Assembly: GCA_017514105.1 (NCBI GenBank)
Contig: JAFWKY010000006.1
Span: 1-39,886 of the forward strand
Direction: 5' to 3'
DNA: 39,886 nucleotides
Origin: Candidatus Saccharimonadota bacterium
GTDB lineage: Bacteria > Patescibacteriota > Saccharimonadia > Saccharimonadales > Saccharimonadaceae
In this document: one piece after another, positions 22,766-31,715 of the stretch
Numbering within the stretch: position 1 is the first letter of the stretch
Layout: every line of letters starts with the position of its first letter
Position numbers and translations under genes: made by a program
Notes under the pieces: model-generated
Seen by the model: the letters and a program-made list of their open reading frames with translations, nothing else
The model's database searches: none
What the model was told of the DNA's origin: nothing

Positions 22766-23827
22766 AAGTTATCAAGAACTTTTGATAAGATATTGGCTGC
22801 TTTTGCAGTGATTTTTGGGTTCTTGCTGGTTGGAATTGCTGTTTTTACCACAAAAACTACTTACGCCGGTAATGAGACGGGCGTTTATGAGGCCAGAGAG
22901 GAACATTTTGTGACTTTCTATGATGATGGACAGAAGTTAATCGTACGCACGAACGCGGAAACTGTCGGTGAGGCGCTTGAGCGCGCTGGATACGCGATTA
23001 ACGATACGGACATTGTTGAACCGGCGCGAGACGAGAAGATTAACAGCGATAATTTCTTTATTAATATTTATCGCGCACATCCGGTGGTGGTAAAGATGAA
23101 TGCGGTGACAAAGTATGTCATGACGGCGAGTTATGATCCGCGAATTGTGGCCGAACAGGCTGGATTTACGGTTTATGATGGTGATGAAATTAATTTGGTG
23201 CCGAATGACAACTTTTTGGAAATGGGTGTTGCTACGGTTTATGAACTTGTTAGAAATGGTGGGCGTGAAATAACTGTGGAAACCGAGATACCTTATGACG
23301 AGACGAGGGTGAAAGATTATAATCTGGCACCTGGACAGGAAGAAGTGCGACAATTGGGTGAGGTAGGCACGCTGTCATCCGTTTATGAGGTTTGGTATGT
23401 GGACGGAGTAGAAACGAAACGCGAACTCGTTTCTGAGACTATAACGCGTGAGCCGGTAGAGAGAATTGTAGCGGTGGGTGCTAGCGCGATAGAAATGAAT
23501 CCTTTGACGCCTAGTAAAGGCCGCAATAGATATACCGTAACAATAAACGGCGTAGTGATTGAGCGCGAAGAAACTTATTATGATTTACCGATGAGCGGCG
23601 TAATGGGCTACTGTGGTGGTGGTAGTTATAGAGTGCGCGAAGATGGCGCTAAGGTAGATAGCGAAGGTTATGTGCTGGTGGCAGCGAATTTGTCGCGTTA
23701 CCCACGTTGTTCTGTGGTGGAAACTTCGTTGGGGTTGGGTAAAGTATATGATACCGGCGGTTTTGCGGCGGTAAATCCAGAGCAGTTTGATATTGCAACG
23801 GACTGGAGCAACCACGACGGTAGGTAA
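22763..23827 (+). CDS. YabE/RpfB-like cell wall protein (DUF348, G5, 3D domains)
   Basis: A 354-residue exported protein. A signal anchor (about 8-35) is followed by two DUF348 ubiquitin-like repeats (about 46-105 and 106-165), a G5 domain (about 168-242, with VETEIPYDE and VETKRELVSE) and a C-terminal 3D-type beta-barrel domain (about 250-354). The last has GKVYDTGGF and a closing FDIATDW, which hold the conserved acidic residues of MltA/YabE-type enzymes. Relatives cut or remodel peptidoglycan; a lytic transglycosylase-like activity is inferred. Its neighbours are rsmA and serS. The arrangement with rsmA is also seen in Bacillus and Actinobacteria, where yabE or rpfB precedes ksgA. Confidence 0.85.
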   Translation: MKLSRTFDKILAAFAVIFGFLLVGIAVFTTKTTYAGNETGVYEAREEHFVTFYDDGQKLIVRTNAETVGEALERAGYAINDTDIVEPARDEKINSDNFFINIYRAHPVVVKMNAVTKYVMTASYDPRIVAEQAGFTVYDGDEINLVPNDNFLEMGVATVYELVRNGGREITVETEIPYDETRVKDYNLAPGQEEVRQLGEVGTLSSVYEVWYVDGVETKRELVSETITREPVERIVAVGASAIEMNPLTPSKGRNRYTVTINGVVIEREETYYDLPMSGVMGYCGGGSYRVREDGAKVDSEGYVLVAANLSRYPRCSVVETSLGLGKVYDTGGFAAVNPEQFDIATDWSNHDGR

Positions 23828-23850
23828 AAGTGAGAGTTTGCTAAAAAAAG

Positions 23851-24615
23851 ATGAAAAACAATAAATCACTTGGACAACATTGGTTGAACAATCGGGAAAT
23901 TTTGGACTACATTGCGGACGAAGCAAGCGCGCCTGAATCTCCCGCAGAACAGGGGAAAAAGCCACTTTGCGTGGAAATTGGGCCGGGGCTCGGGACTTTG
24001 ACTAGTTCGCTACTCAAACGTTTTGAGAAAGTAATTGCGGTGGAGTTTGATGATAGGCTGGCGGCGAATTTGCCTGGATCTTTTCCTGGGACAAATTTGG
24101 AGGTGGTGAACACAGATTTTTTGAAATATGATTTAGAAAGTGTACCTGCACCATATATAATAGCGGGAAATATACCGTATTATATTACGAGTCCGATAAT
24201 TGAGCATATTTTGATGGCGAAGAATCAGCCAGAGCGAGCGGTGCTATTGATACAAAAAGAGGTGGCCGAGCGAATTGTAGATGAGAAAGAGACGGTTCTG
24301 TCGCTAAAATGTAAGAATCGCGCAAAAGTGAAATTGGGTGCGGTGGTGGATAGAGAAGAATTTACACCGCCACCAAAAGTAGATTCGCAAGTTTTGATTT
24401 TGGAACCACACGCACCAGAGGTAGATGAGGCGGTATTCAAAATTATTGCGTTGGCATTTTCGTCACCGAGAAAAAAATTACTGCACAATTTGTTGCCATT
24501 AAAGAGTAAAAATGAGTTAATTGAGATATTCAACAAAGAAGGTATTTCGCGAGATGCGCGGCCGGCAGACTTGCATCTAAAAGATTATGAGCGGCTTTTC
24601 AAAAGTATGCTATAA
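23851..24615 (+). CDS. rsmA: 16S rRNA dimethyladenosine transferase (RsmA/KsgA)
   Basis: Dimethylates two adjacent adenosines in the 3' terminal helix of 16S rRNA during small subunit assembly. The 254-residue protein has the start KSLGQHWLNN, SAM motif I EIGPGLGTLT, VIAVEFDD and the catalytic motif IAGNIPYYITSPI, then PPPKVDSQVL and the small helical C-terminal domain. A short extra stretch (SAPESPAEQGKK, about 27-38) precedes motif I. The start is placed at the first ATG; no clear Shine-Dalgarno site is visible. The TAA stop is embedded in the serS -10 box. Confidence 0.94.
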   Translation: MKNNKSLGQHWLNNREILDYIADEASAPESPAEQGKKPLCVEIGPGLGTLTSSLLKRFEKVIAVEFDDRLAANLPGSFPGTNLEVVNTDFLKYDLESVPAPYIIAGNIPYYITSPIIEHILMAKNQPERAVLLIQKEVAERIVDEKETVLSLKCKNRAKVKLGAVVDREEFTPPPKVDSQVLILEPHAPEVDEAVFKIIALAFSSPRKKLLHNLLPLKSKNELIEIFNKEGISRDARPADLHLKDYERLFKSML

Positions 24616-24625
24616 TTGACTTATG
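24608..24625 (+). promoter_or_regulatory. Extended -10 of serS, containing the rsmA stop codon
   Basis: TGC-TATAAT (hexamer 24611-24616) ends six bases before the serS ATG. The rsmA stop TAA (24613-24615) is part of the hexamer. Confidence 0.65.
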
Positions 24626-25867
24626 TTAGATGTGAAGTTTATACGAGAAAATCTTGAACTAGTAGAAAAGTCTGCTAAGGAAAAGGGATACAAGGTAAAT
24701 GTCCAGGAGGTACTCGGGCTGGATGACAAACGCAAGGCAGTTTTGGCTGAAGTAGAGGCGTTGCGCCAGAAGAGAAACGAAATTGCTGCCCAGATGAAAG
24801 GCGGTAAGCCATCGGCGGATTTGATTGCGGAAGGTAAGGCCATTAAGGCGAAACTTGCCGAAAAAGAAGAGGCTTTGTCTGCGGCCGAGGCAGAGGTAAA
24901 CAACCTAGTAAAACGCATACCAAATGTGATTTTTGATGATGTGCCATTAGGTGGCGAAGAATGCTCGGTAGAGGTTAAGGCTTGGGGGGAGCATCACAAG
25001 ACCGGCGTTGATCATTTGGATTTTGCTACCAGCAGAGATTGGTTAGATTTTGAGCGGGGTGCGAAAGTGGCTGGTGCGAAGTTTTATTATCTGAAAGGTG
25101 ACTTGGCACTCTTAGAGAATGCTTTGCTGCAATATGGACTGTCCAAGGTATTAGAACATGGCTTTACTTTTATGACGGTGCCAGATATGGTATGTTCGCG
25201 AGTGCTGGAGGGCTGTGGGTTTAATCCGCGGACGAGTGACCAGTCTGATGAATATTATATTGAGGGTGAAGATTTGGCGCTAATTGCGACGGCAGAGATG
25301 TCACTCACTGGTTATCATATGGATGAAATTATTGATGAGGACAAGTTGCCACTGTTTTATGCTGGCTATTCGCCGTGTTTCCGCAAAGAGGCTGGTGCCT
25401 ATGGCAAGTACACGCGTGGTTTGTTCCGCGTGCACCAGTTCAATAAACTAGAAATGTATGCGTTTTGTTTGCCAGAACAGAGCAAAGAGATTCATGAGAA
25501 AATTTTGGCGATCGAGGAAGATATCTGGCAAGGACTCGGTATTCCGTACCACGTGATTAACATTGCAGCGGGTGATCTTGGTGCTCCGGCAGCAAAAAAA
25601 TACGATATGGAATATTGGTCGCCAGTGAACCAGAAGTATCAGGAGATTACGAGTTGTTCTAACTGTACAGATTTTCAGGCGAGAGCGGTGAATTGCCGGG
25701 TACGTCGCAAGGATGGTACGGTGGAATTTGTACATACCCTGAACGGTACAGCGATTCCTCTGGCACGAGCGCTCGTAGTTCTGCTTGAAAATTACGCCAC
25801 CGAAGACGGCAAGTTTAAGGTACCGGAAGTTTTGCGGCCTTATCTGGGCGGACGAGAAGAACTTTAA
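24623..25867 (+). CDS. serS: Seryl-tRNA synthetase
   Basis: Charges tRNA-Ser. The 414-residue protein has the N-terminal antiparallel coiled-coil arm (about 25-105, AEVEALRQKRNEIAAQMK and KAKLAEKEEALSAAEAEV) that grips the long variable arm of tRNA-Ser. The class II core follows, with LIATAEMSLTGYH, motif 2 CFRKEAGAYGKYTRGLFRVHQF, split around Arg, and motif 3 VHTLNGTAIPLARALVVLLE. Its promoter overlaps the rsmA stop. hpf follows after 16 bases with its own Shine-Dalgarno site, in the same operon. Confidence 0.96.
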   Translation: MLDVKFIRENLELVEKSAKEKGYKVNVQEVLGLDDKRKAVLAEVEALRQKRNEIAAQMKGGKPSADLIAEGKAIKAKLAEKEEALSAAEAEVNNLVKRIPNVIFDDVPLGGEECSVEVKAWGEHHKTGVDHLDFATSRDWLDFERGAKVAGAKFYYLKGDLALLENALLQYGLSKVLEHGFTFMTVPDMVCSRVLEGCGFNPRTSDQSDEYYIEGEDLALIATAEMSLTGYHMDEIIDEDKLPLFYAGYSPCFRKEAGAYGKYTRGLFRVHQFNKLEMYAFCLPEQSKEIHEKILAIEEDIWQGLGIPYHVINIAAGDLGAPAAKKYDMEYWSPVNQKYQEITSCSNCTDFQARAVNCRVRRKDGTVEFVHTLNGTAIPLARALVVLLENYATEDGKFKVPEVLRPYLGGREEL

Positions 25868-25883
25868 TTAAAAAGGAGAAAAT

Positions 25884-26246
25884 ATGATTGAAAAAATCGA
25901 CATCAACGGCAACGATTATAAGGTAGAAGAAAGTTTTAAGAAGTACGTTGAGAAGAGAATCGGCAAATTGGACCGCTACTTGCCGCGCGGATCCAAAAAA
26001 GATGTGCACGTCAGGGCGTTAGTAACGGAAATTGGAAAAGGTAAAACCGAAAAATATGAAATCTCTATCGCGATGGAGATTCCTGGCGGTAAGGTAATCG
26101 CAGCACGCGACGAATGCACAAATGTATTTGCTGGCGTAGATCTAGTAGAAGCAAAATTGACCGGACAAATCCGTCGGTATAAATTGGAAATGCAACCACA
26201 TCGCCAAAAGCGAAGCCTGAAAAATCTCTTTATTAAGAGAAAATAA
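25884..26246 (+). CDS. hpf: Ribosome hibernation promoting factor, short form
   Basis: A 120-residue HPF/RaiA (YfiA-type) protein that blocks the mRNA and tRNA channel of the small subunit in resting cells. The pattern MIEKIDINGNDYKVEESFKK-YVEKRIGKLDRYL, the central basic strand and LVEAKLTGQIRRYK match the family. It lacks the C-terminal dimerisation domain of long HPF. The basic tail (HRQKRSLKNLFIKRK) fits RNA contact. A good Shine-Dalgarno AAAGGAG precedes the ATG. It follows serS in one operon. Confidence 0.9.
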   Translation: MIEKIDINGNDYKVEESFKKYVEKRIGKLDRYLPRGSKKDVHVRALVTEIGKGKTEKYEISIAMEIPGGKVIAARDECTNVFAGVDLVEAKLTGQIRRYKLEMQPHRQKRSLKNLFIKRK

Positions 26247-26248
26247 TG

Positions 26249-26291
26249 TGGTATAATACAGAGGAAAACTAATTCCGTTTGGAGGTTTATG
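26249..26291 (+). promoter_or_regulatory. Promoter and Shine-Dalgarno site of secA
   Basis: TGG-TATAAT (hexamer 26252-26257), a leader of about 25 bases, then GGAGG (26281-26285) before the ATG at 26289. Confidence 0.75.
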
Positions 26292-29105
26292 ACGAAAAAG
26301 ACCGAAGAGGCTGTGAAGTCTGCTGTGAAAAAAGTTGACAAGACAGAAAAGCCTAAGAAAGCACGCGAAGAAAAGAAGCCAAGCGATAAATTGGCAGACA
26401 AGAGTGCATTGACGAAGTTCTTGCAGGGTATTTTTGGTGATCCACAGAAAAAGATATTGAAAAAACTCTGGAAGCGTGCTAAGGAAATTGGCGATTTGGA
26501 GCCAAAATACGAGGCAATGAGCGACGACGAATTGAAGGCGCAGACCGAGAAGTTCCGCAAGAAGATTGATAAGGCATTAAAGCAGGTACGCACCGAAGAT
26601 GGTGTTGCTTCCAAGAAACAGAAGAAAAAAGCACCAGTAGATGATACAAAAGTGCTAGACGAGATTTTGAATGATGCTTTTGCAGTAGCGAGAGAAGCCT
26701 CGCGACGTGTGCTCGGCATGCGTCCGTATGATGTACAGTTGATCGGTGGTATGGTACTGAACTCTGGCGCGGTAGCAGAGATGAAGACTGGTGAGGGTAA
26801 GACTCTCGTTGCAATGTTGCCAGCATATCTTAATGGTTTGACTGGTAAGGGCGTGCACGTGGTAACGGTGAATGATTACCTTGCGCAGCGTGATGCTGGA
26901 TGGAATGGTCCAGTGTATGATTTTTTGGGACTGTCCGTAGGTGTAATTATCAATAACGCCTCTTTTGTGTATGACGCGGAATATGAGAACGAAGAGCACG
27001 AAGATGAGCGTTTCCGTCATCTAAAGCCAGCAACGCGCAAAGAAGCATATAATGCTGACATTACTTATGGCACAAATAATGAGTTTGGCTTTGATTACTT
27101 GCGTGATAATATGACTAGCGAAGTGCAGTATTTGCGCCAGAGAGAGTTGAATTTTGCAATTGTGGATGAGGTAGACTCAATCTTGATCGATGAGGCGCGA
27201 ACATCACTTATCATTAGTGCTCCAGCGGGCGATAATCCAGAAGCATATTATCAATTCGCAAAAATTGCCGACAGATTAACGCCGGAGGACTACGTACTTG
27301 ACGAAAAGCGTCGTTCGGTAACTCTGACAGATAAAGGTATTGAGAAAGTTCAGCAGATTTTGGGCGTAAAGAATCTATATTCTACGGCAAATACGCGCTT
27401 GGTGTACCACATGGAGCAGGCGCTTCGCGCAGAAGTTTTGTTCAAACGTGATAAAGATTACGTGGTAACGAATTCTGGTGAAGTGATTATCGTAGACGAA
27501 CATACTGGGCGTTTGATGCAGGGACGTCGTTATAATGAAGGTTTGCATCAGGCAATTGAAGCAAAAGAAGGCGTGGTAGTAAAACAAGAATCTATGACGC
27601 TTGCAACGATTTCGTTCCAGAATTTCTTCCGTTTGTATAATAAATTGTCTGGTATGACGGGTACTGCGTTCACGGAAGCGGAGGAGTTCCAACAGATTTA
27701 CGCGCTGGATGTGATTCAGATTCCACCGAATCGTCCAATTCAACGTGTTGACAAAGACGACTTGATTTACAAAACCAAGGCTGGCAAACTAAAAGCCATT
27801 GCTAAGGAGATTCAGAAATATCACGAAAAAGGTCAACCGGTATTGGTGGGTTCTGGCTCAATTGCCAACAACGAGGAAATCGCGAGATATCTGGATCAAT
27901 TTGGGCTGCCGTATGAGATTTTGAATGCAAAGAATAATGAACGTGAGGCGGCAATTATCGCGAAGGCTGGCGAAAAGGGCGCGATCACGCTCGCAACGAA
28001 TATGGCAGGTCGTGGTACGGATATTAAGTTGGGCGAAGGAGTGGCAGAACTCGGTGGTCTAGTGGTGATTGGCTCGGAACGTCATGACTCGCGGCGCGTG
28101 GATAATCAGTTGCGTGGTCGTGGTGGTCGTCAGGGCGATCCTGGTACGACACAATTCTTTGTGAGTTGCGAAGACGATTTGATGAGAATTTTCCAGGGCG
28201 ATAGAGTAAAGATGTTGCTTACTCGTTTAGGCGTGGACGAAGACACCCCGATTCAAACGAAGTCCATCTCAAAGACTTTGGAGTCGGCGCAGAAGCGTAT
28301 TGAAGGGTTCAACTTTGACTCGCGTAAGAATGTGGTGCAGTACGATAACGTAATCAACCGTCATCGTAAAGTTGTCTACATGATTCGTCGTAAGATTTTG
28401 ATGGGTGATGATATTTATCCAGAAATCAAGCGTTTGATGCGCGATGAAGCCGAGGCGCTTACGATGTTTTCGTCACGCGTAAACAAGAACTTTGACAAAG
28501 AGTTCAAAGCGATATTTAACTTTGATGATGATTTGATTCATGGTATCGGTCTAAAGCGCAAGGAAAAGGAACGTCAGAAGTTAGCACTTGAGGCAATTGA
28601 AGAGGCTTACAAGAAAAAGGAAGAGGAGTTTGGTCCTGAAACTATGCGTAAGGTAGAGCGCGAAGTTTACCTGAAGGTACTCGATATGCTCTGGATGCAA
28701 CATTTGGAAAATATGCAACATTTGCGTGAAGGAATTCATTGGCGTAGCGTAGGCCAGCGCGATCCGTTGGTAGAGTATCGCTCTGAGTCGCAAAAGCTAT
28801 TTGATGGTTTACAGAGAAACTTGCGCGAAGAAGTACTAAAGATTTTGCTAACTATTACCCCAGCGGAAGCACGCGCGGATGATGTGATGGATGGCGAAGA
28901 ATACGAGTCTGAACTCACCAAGATGGCAGAATCGCAGACCGAGAAGGGTGTGAACGAGGTTTCGGCCGGAGACAAGAACTTGGATGACGAATTCAAGAAG
29001 AAAACACCTGGTGCGGGCGTAAAGGCACCGTCTAGACCAGCAAAAAAGAACTCCAAGAAGAGTTCTAAGAAGAAGAAATCCAAGAAAAAAGGAAAAAGAA
29101 AGTAA
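26289..29105 (+). CDS. secA: Preprotein translocase ATPase SecA
   Basis: Motor that drives unfolded preproteins through SecYEG. The 938-residue protein has all core parts: Walker A MKTGEGKT (165-172), the DEVDSILIDEAR box, the preprotein cross-linking region, TNMAGRGTDIKLG, RGRGGRQGDPG, and the helical scaffold with LDMLWMQHLENMQHLREGIHWRS. A Lys-rich N-terminal extension of about 40 residues precedes the core. The C-terminus lacks the zinc-binding Cys/His motif used for SecB and lipid contact. It ends instead in a tail of almost only Lys and Ser (from about residue 907). Another oddity is the Lys-rich linker KKQKKKAP near residue 117. Confidence 0.96.
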   Translation: MTKKTEEAVKSAVKKVDKTEKPKKAREEKKPSDKLADKSALTKFLQGIFGDPQKKILKKLWKRAKEIGDLEPKYEAMSDDELKAQTEKFRKKIDKALKQVRTEDGVASKKQKKKAPVDDTKVLDEILNDAFAVAREASRRVLGMRPYDVQLIGGMVLNSGAVAEMKTGEGKTLVAMLPAYLNGLTGKGVHVVTVNDYLAQRDAGWNGPVYDFLGLSVGVIINNASFVYDAEYENEEHEDERFRHLKPATRKEAYNADITYGTNNEFGFDYLRDNMTSEVQYLRQRELNFAIVDEVDSILIDEARTSLIISAPAGDNPEAYYQFAKIADRLTPEDYVLDEKRRSVTLTDKGIEKVQQILGVKNLYSTANTRLVYHMEQALRAEVLFKRDKDYVVTNSGEVIIVDEHTGRLMQGRRYNEGLHQAIEAKEGVVVKQESMTLATISFQNFFRLYNKLSGMTGTAFTEAEEFQQIYALDVIQIPPNRPIQRVDKDDLIYKTKAGKLKAIAKEIQKYHEKGQPVLVGSGSIANNEEIARYLDQFGLPYEILNAKNNEREAAIIAKAGEKGAITLATNMAGRGTDIKLGEGVAELGGLVVIGSERHDSRRVDNQLRGRGGRQGDPGTTQFFVSCEDDLMRIFQGDRVKMLLTRLGVDEDTPIQTKSISKTLESAQKRIEGFNFDSRKNVVQYDNVINRHRKVVYMIRRKILMGDDIYPEIKRLMRDEAEALTMFSSRVNKNFDKEFKAIFNFDDDLIHGIGLKRKEKERQKLALEAIEEAYKKKEEEFGPETMRKVEREVYLKVLDMLWMQHLENMQHLREGIHWRSVGQRDPLVEYRSESQKLFDGLQRNLREEVLKILLTITPAEARADDVMDGEEYESELTKMAESQTEKGVNEVSAGDKNLDDEFKKKTPGAGVKAPSRPAKKNSKKSSKKKKSKKKGKRK

Positions 29106-29129
29106 TCTTCCGTCAACTTATTTGGGTAT

Positions 29130-30401
29130 ATGAAACATTCTGTAGAAGAGGTACAACTAAAAAATGGCGCCAAGGGGTTGTTGATAAATATCCCTGGTGC
29201 CAGCGTAATGGCGACGCGAGTAGAATTTCGTGCGGGTATGCTCTATGCGAAAAACCGCGATATCTATGAGTTACCGCACGTGGTAGAGCATCTGGCATTT
29301 GGTGCTAATGCGAAGTTTCGTGACGAGCAGGCGTTTGAGGCAGAGTTCACCAAAAACGGTGCTTATCACAATGCTTGGACTAGTGATGTGTCGGTATGCT
29401 ATGAAACTGAATGTGCAGATTTTGAGTGGGATAGGATTATGGAACTGCAGCGAGTGTCTATTTGCGAACCGAGATTCAATGAGGAAGAACTAAAGTCGGA
29501 AAAGGCCAATGTGCGGTCGGAGTTGACCGGATATATGAATGATTATTATCGTTTGCTTTGGCCACGAGTGCAGCAGGCGGTGGGTGAGGAGATTTTGGAC
29601 TTACCGGAACGCCTGAAGACAATTTCAAATATTGAACTGAAAGACATTCGCGAGCACTATCGTCGTACGCATACGGCGAAGAATATGCTTTTTATTATTG
29701 CGGGCAAGATTCGTGGGCGCAAACACAAAATTATCAATGAGTTAGAAAAATGGCCACTTAAGGAAGGCGAGAAGTTTGAGATTCCACGGGCAGATCTTCA
29801 TTCTTCGGAGGCAGTATCAATTCGCCGCAAAGATGCCTCTAATATCACCTTTGGTTTTTCTTTGGTGACGCCGCGACATCTGGAAATTAACGAAGTTTTT
29901 GCAATGAATTGTCTGAACCATATCTTGAATGGGACGACCAATTCACGAATTTTTGGTGCAGCGCGGAAAAAAGGTTTGGTCTATGGGATGGGCAGTTCGG
30001 TGGCCAGCAATTCACATCATACTTATTGGGATTTTGACGGTGAAGTGAACGTAGAAAATGCTGAGGAATTGTTCCTCTTGATTCAAAAGGAATTAATGCG
30101 GACGCTGAACGGCGAGATTTCGGATAGGGATTTTGAGGCAGCGAAGTCTTATGCGCTGGGACGTTTTCAGATGGGAGCGCAGACGGTCGGACAGGTCGCA
30201 GATTATTACGCAGAGAATTATTTCGTGAACGAAGGTGTGCTAAAGTACGATACGGTGCCGAATTTGATTCGGGGAATAGATAAGGCAAAAATGATAGAAC
30301 TCGCACGCGAATTTGCGGGGTCTGGAATTAAGGGGTTTGCTACGGTGTCGTCAGTAGAAAAGGCAGTGATTTCGGGGTTGGAAACGCATCTGAATTTTTA
30401 G
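29130..30401 (+). CDS. M16-family zinc metallopeptidase (insulinase-like)
   Basis: A 423-residue single-chain M16 protein with two half-domains. The inverted zinc motif HxxEH is present as PHVVEHLAFG (about 50-59), with the distal zinc-ligand Glu in EELKSEKANVRSEL. The second half keeps the substrate-handling pattern ARKKGLVYGMGSS. There is no signal peptide, so it is probably cytoplasmic and may cut peptides. It lies 24 bases after secA without an obvious promoter, so cotranscription is likely; a role in clearing signal peptides or export leftovers is speculation. Confidence 0.88.
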   Translation: MKHSVEEVQLKNGAKGLLINIPGASVMATRVEFRAGMLYAKNRDIYELPHVVEHLAFGANAKFRDEQAFEAEFTKNGAYHNAWTSDVSVCYETECADFEWDRIMELQRVSICEPRFNEEELKSEKANVRSELTGYMNDYYRLLWPRVQQAVGEEILDLPERLKTISNIELKDIREHYRRTHTAKNMLFIIAGKIRGRKHKIINELEKWPLKEGEKFEIPRADLHSSEAVSIRRKDASNITFGFSLVTPRHLEINEVFAMNCLNHILNGTTNSRIFGAARKKGLVYGMGSSVASNSHHTYWDFDGEVNVENAEELFLLIQKELMRTLNGEISDRDFEAAKSYALGRFQMGAQTVGQVADYYAENYFVNEGVLKYDTVPNLIRGIDKAKMIELAREFAGSGIKGFATVSSVEKAVISGLETHLNF

Positions 30402-30404
30402 GTG

Positions 30405-30422
30405 TGCTATAATTGAATTATG
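30405..30422 (+). promoter_or_regulatory. Extended -10 of murD
   Basis: TGC-TATAAT (hexamer 30408-30413) ends six bases before the ATG at 30420. No Shine-Dalgarno site. Confidence 0.65.
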
Positions 30423-31715
30423 AAAATTGCAGTTTTGGGGTATGGTAAAGAGGGGAAAGCAGTTGAGAAGTATTTTTCTCGGCGAGGTGACGAGGTGGAG
30501 ATTTTTGATAATTTCACGTTGGACGACCTCAAAGGAATTGATTTTTCGGGATATGACATGGTCTTTAGGAGCCCATCTGTGCATCCGAGAGAAGGTTTTA
30601 CTAGTGTAACGAGGTATTTTTTTGAAAAGTGCCCGGCGCCAATTATTGGTGTGACGGGGACCAAGGGGAAGGGCACGACTTGCTCGCTAATTACTGCGAT
30701 TCTTCAGGCGATTGGTAAGAAAACCTATCTAGTGGGGAATATCGGTAAGCCGGCGATAGATGTGTTGGACGATTTGACGAGTTCGGATGTCGTGGTGTAT
30801 GAAATGAGTAGTTTTCAGTTGTGGGATCTTGAAAGGTCGCCGAAAGTGGCGGTGGTATTGAGGATAGAAGCAGACCACCTCAATGTGCATGATGGATTTG
30901 ATGATTATGTGGGCGCGAAGGCGAATATCGCAAGGCATCAGACGGTGGATGATACGTTGGTGTATTTCAAAAACAACAAATGGTCAGTGAAGGTTGCGGA
31001 AGAATCTTCTGCACATAAATTGGCTTATCCACTACACGATATGTCTGAAAAAATGCGTAATCTGCTGAATTGTCTGGGTGTGCCGGGAGAGCATAACAAG
31101 GAAAATGCCGAAGCAGCGTTACTGGCAGTGGCGGGATTTTTGTGCCTGCCGGTAGAGGATGTGGTATCGGAATACTATGAGGAAATCGCGCGGGCCTTTA
31201 GAGATTTTAAGGGTTTGCCGCATCATATTGAATATGTAAGAACCTTGAACGGCGTAGATTATTATGACGATAGTTTTTCGGCGTCATATCCGTCACTTGA
31301 CGTAGCGATTAAAGCATTCGCCGACCGACCATTGGTGCTAATCGCGGGTGGCAAAGACCGAGGACTAAATCTGACCATGGAAAAACGGGCGATTTTTGAC
31401 GCGCCGAACCTTCTCAAAGTGATTTTAATCGGCGAAACTAGGCAAAAATTGGCGGATGGTGAAGACGCAGAAAAATACCTGCTGAGTAATAGTTTGGAAA
31501 GGGCCGTAGTGAGTGCGCGCAATGAGGCGGAGCGTTTGAGCGAGAATGAGCGAGCAGGGCGGATGGTGCAAGATGCGAACGGAGAGAGTTACGAGGCAAG
31601 CAACGGCACTGGCCCAGTGGTGTTGCTCAGTCCTGGAGCGGCGAGTTTTGACATGTTTAAAGATTTTTATGAGCGAGGCGACAAATTCAAAGAATTAGTA
31701 AAGGAATTAAAATGA
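30420..31715 (+). CDS. murD: UDP-MurNAc-L-Ala--glutamate ligase (MurD, probably MurD2 type)
   Basis: Mur ligase that adds glutamate to UDP-MurNAc-L-alanine in the cytoplasm. The 431-residue protein has an N-terminal Rossmann domain (VLGYGKEGKAV), the ATP loop GVTGTKGKGTT (about 75-85), VYEMSSFQLWDL, IEADHLNVH and EHNKENAEAALL. The C-terminal domain has YYDDSFSASYPSLDVAI, LIAGGKDRGLNL and LLSPGAASFDMF. The downstream murL, overlapping by 4 bases, implies that this ligase uses L-Glu (MurD2 chemistry) and that the product is then epimerised. Substrate preference cannot be read from the sequence itself. Confidence 0.92.
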   Translation: MKIAVLGYGKEGKAVEKYFSRRGDEVEIFDNFTLDDLKGIDFSGYDMVFRSPSVHPREGFTSVTRYFFEKCPAPIIGVTGTKGKGTTCSLITAILQAIGKKTYLVGNIGKPAIDVLDDLTSSDVVVYEMSSFQLWDLERSPKVAVVLRIEADHLNVHDGFDDYVGAKANIARHQTVDDTLVYFKNNKWSVKVAEESSAHKLAYPLHDMSEKMRNLLNCLGVPGEHNKENAEAALLAVAGFLCLPVEDVVSEYYEEIARAFRDFKGLPHHIEYVRTLNGVDYYDDSFSASYPSLDVAIKAFADRPLVLIAGGKDRGLNLTMEKRAIFDAPNLLKVILIGETRQKLADGEDAEKYLLSNSLERAVVSARNEAERLSENERAGRMVQDANGESYEASNGTGPVVLLSPGAASFDMFKDFYERGDKFKELVKELK

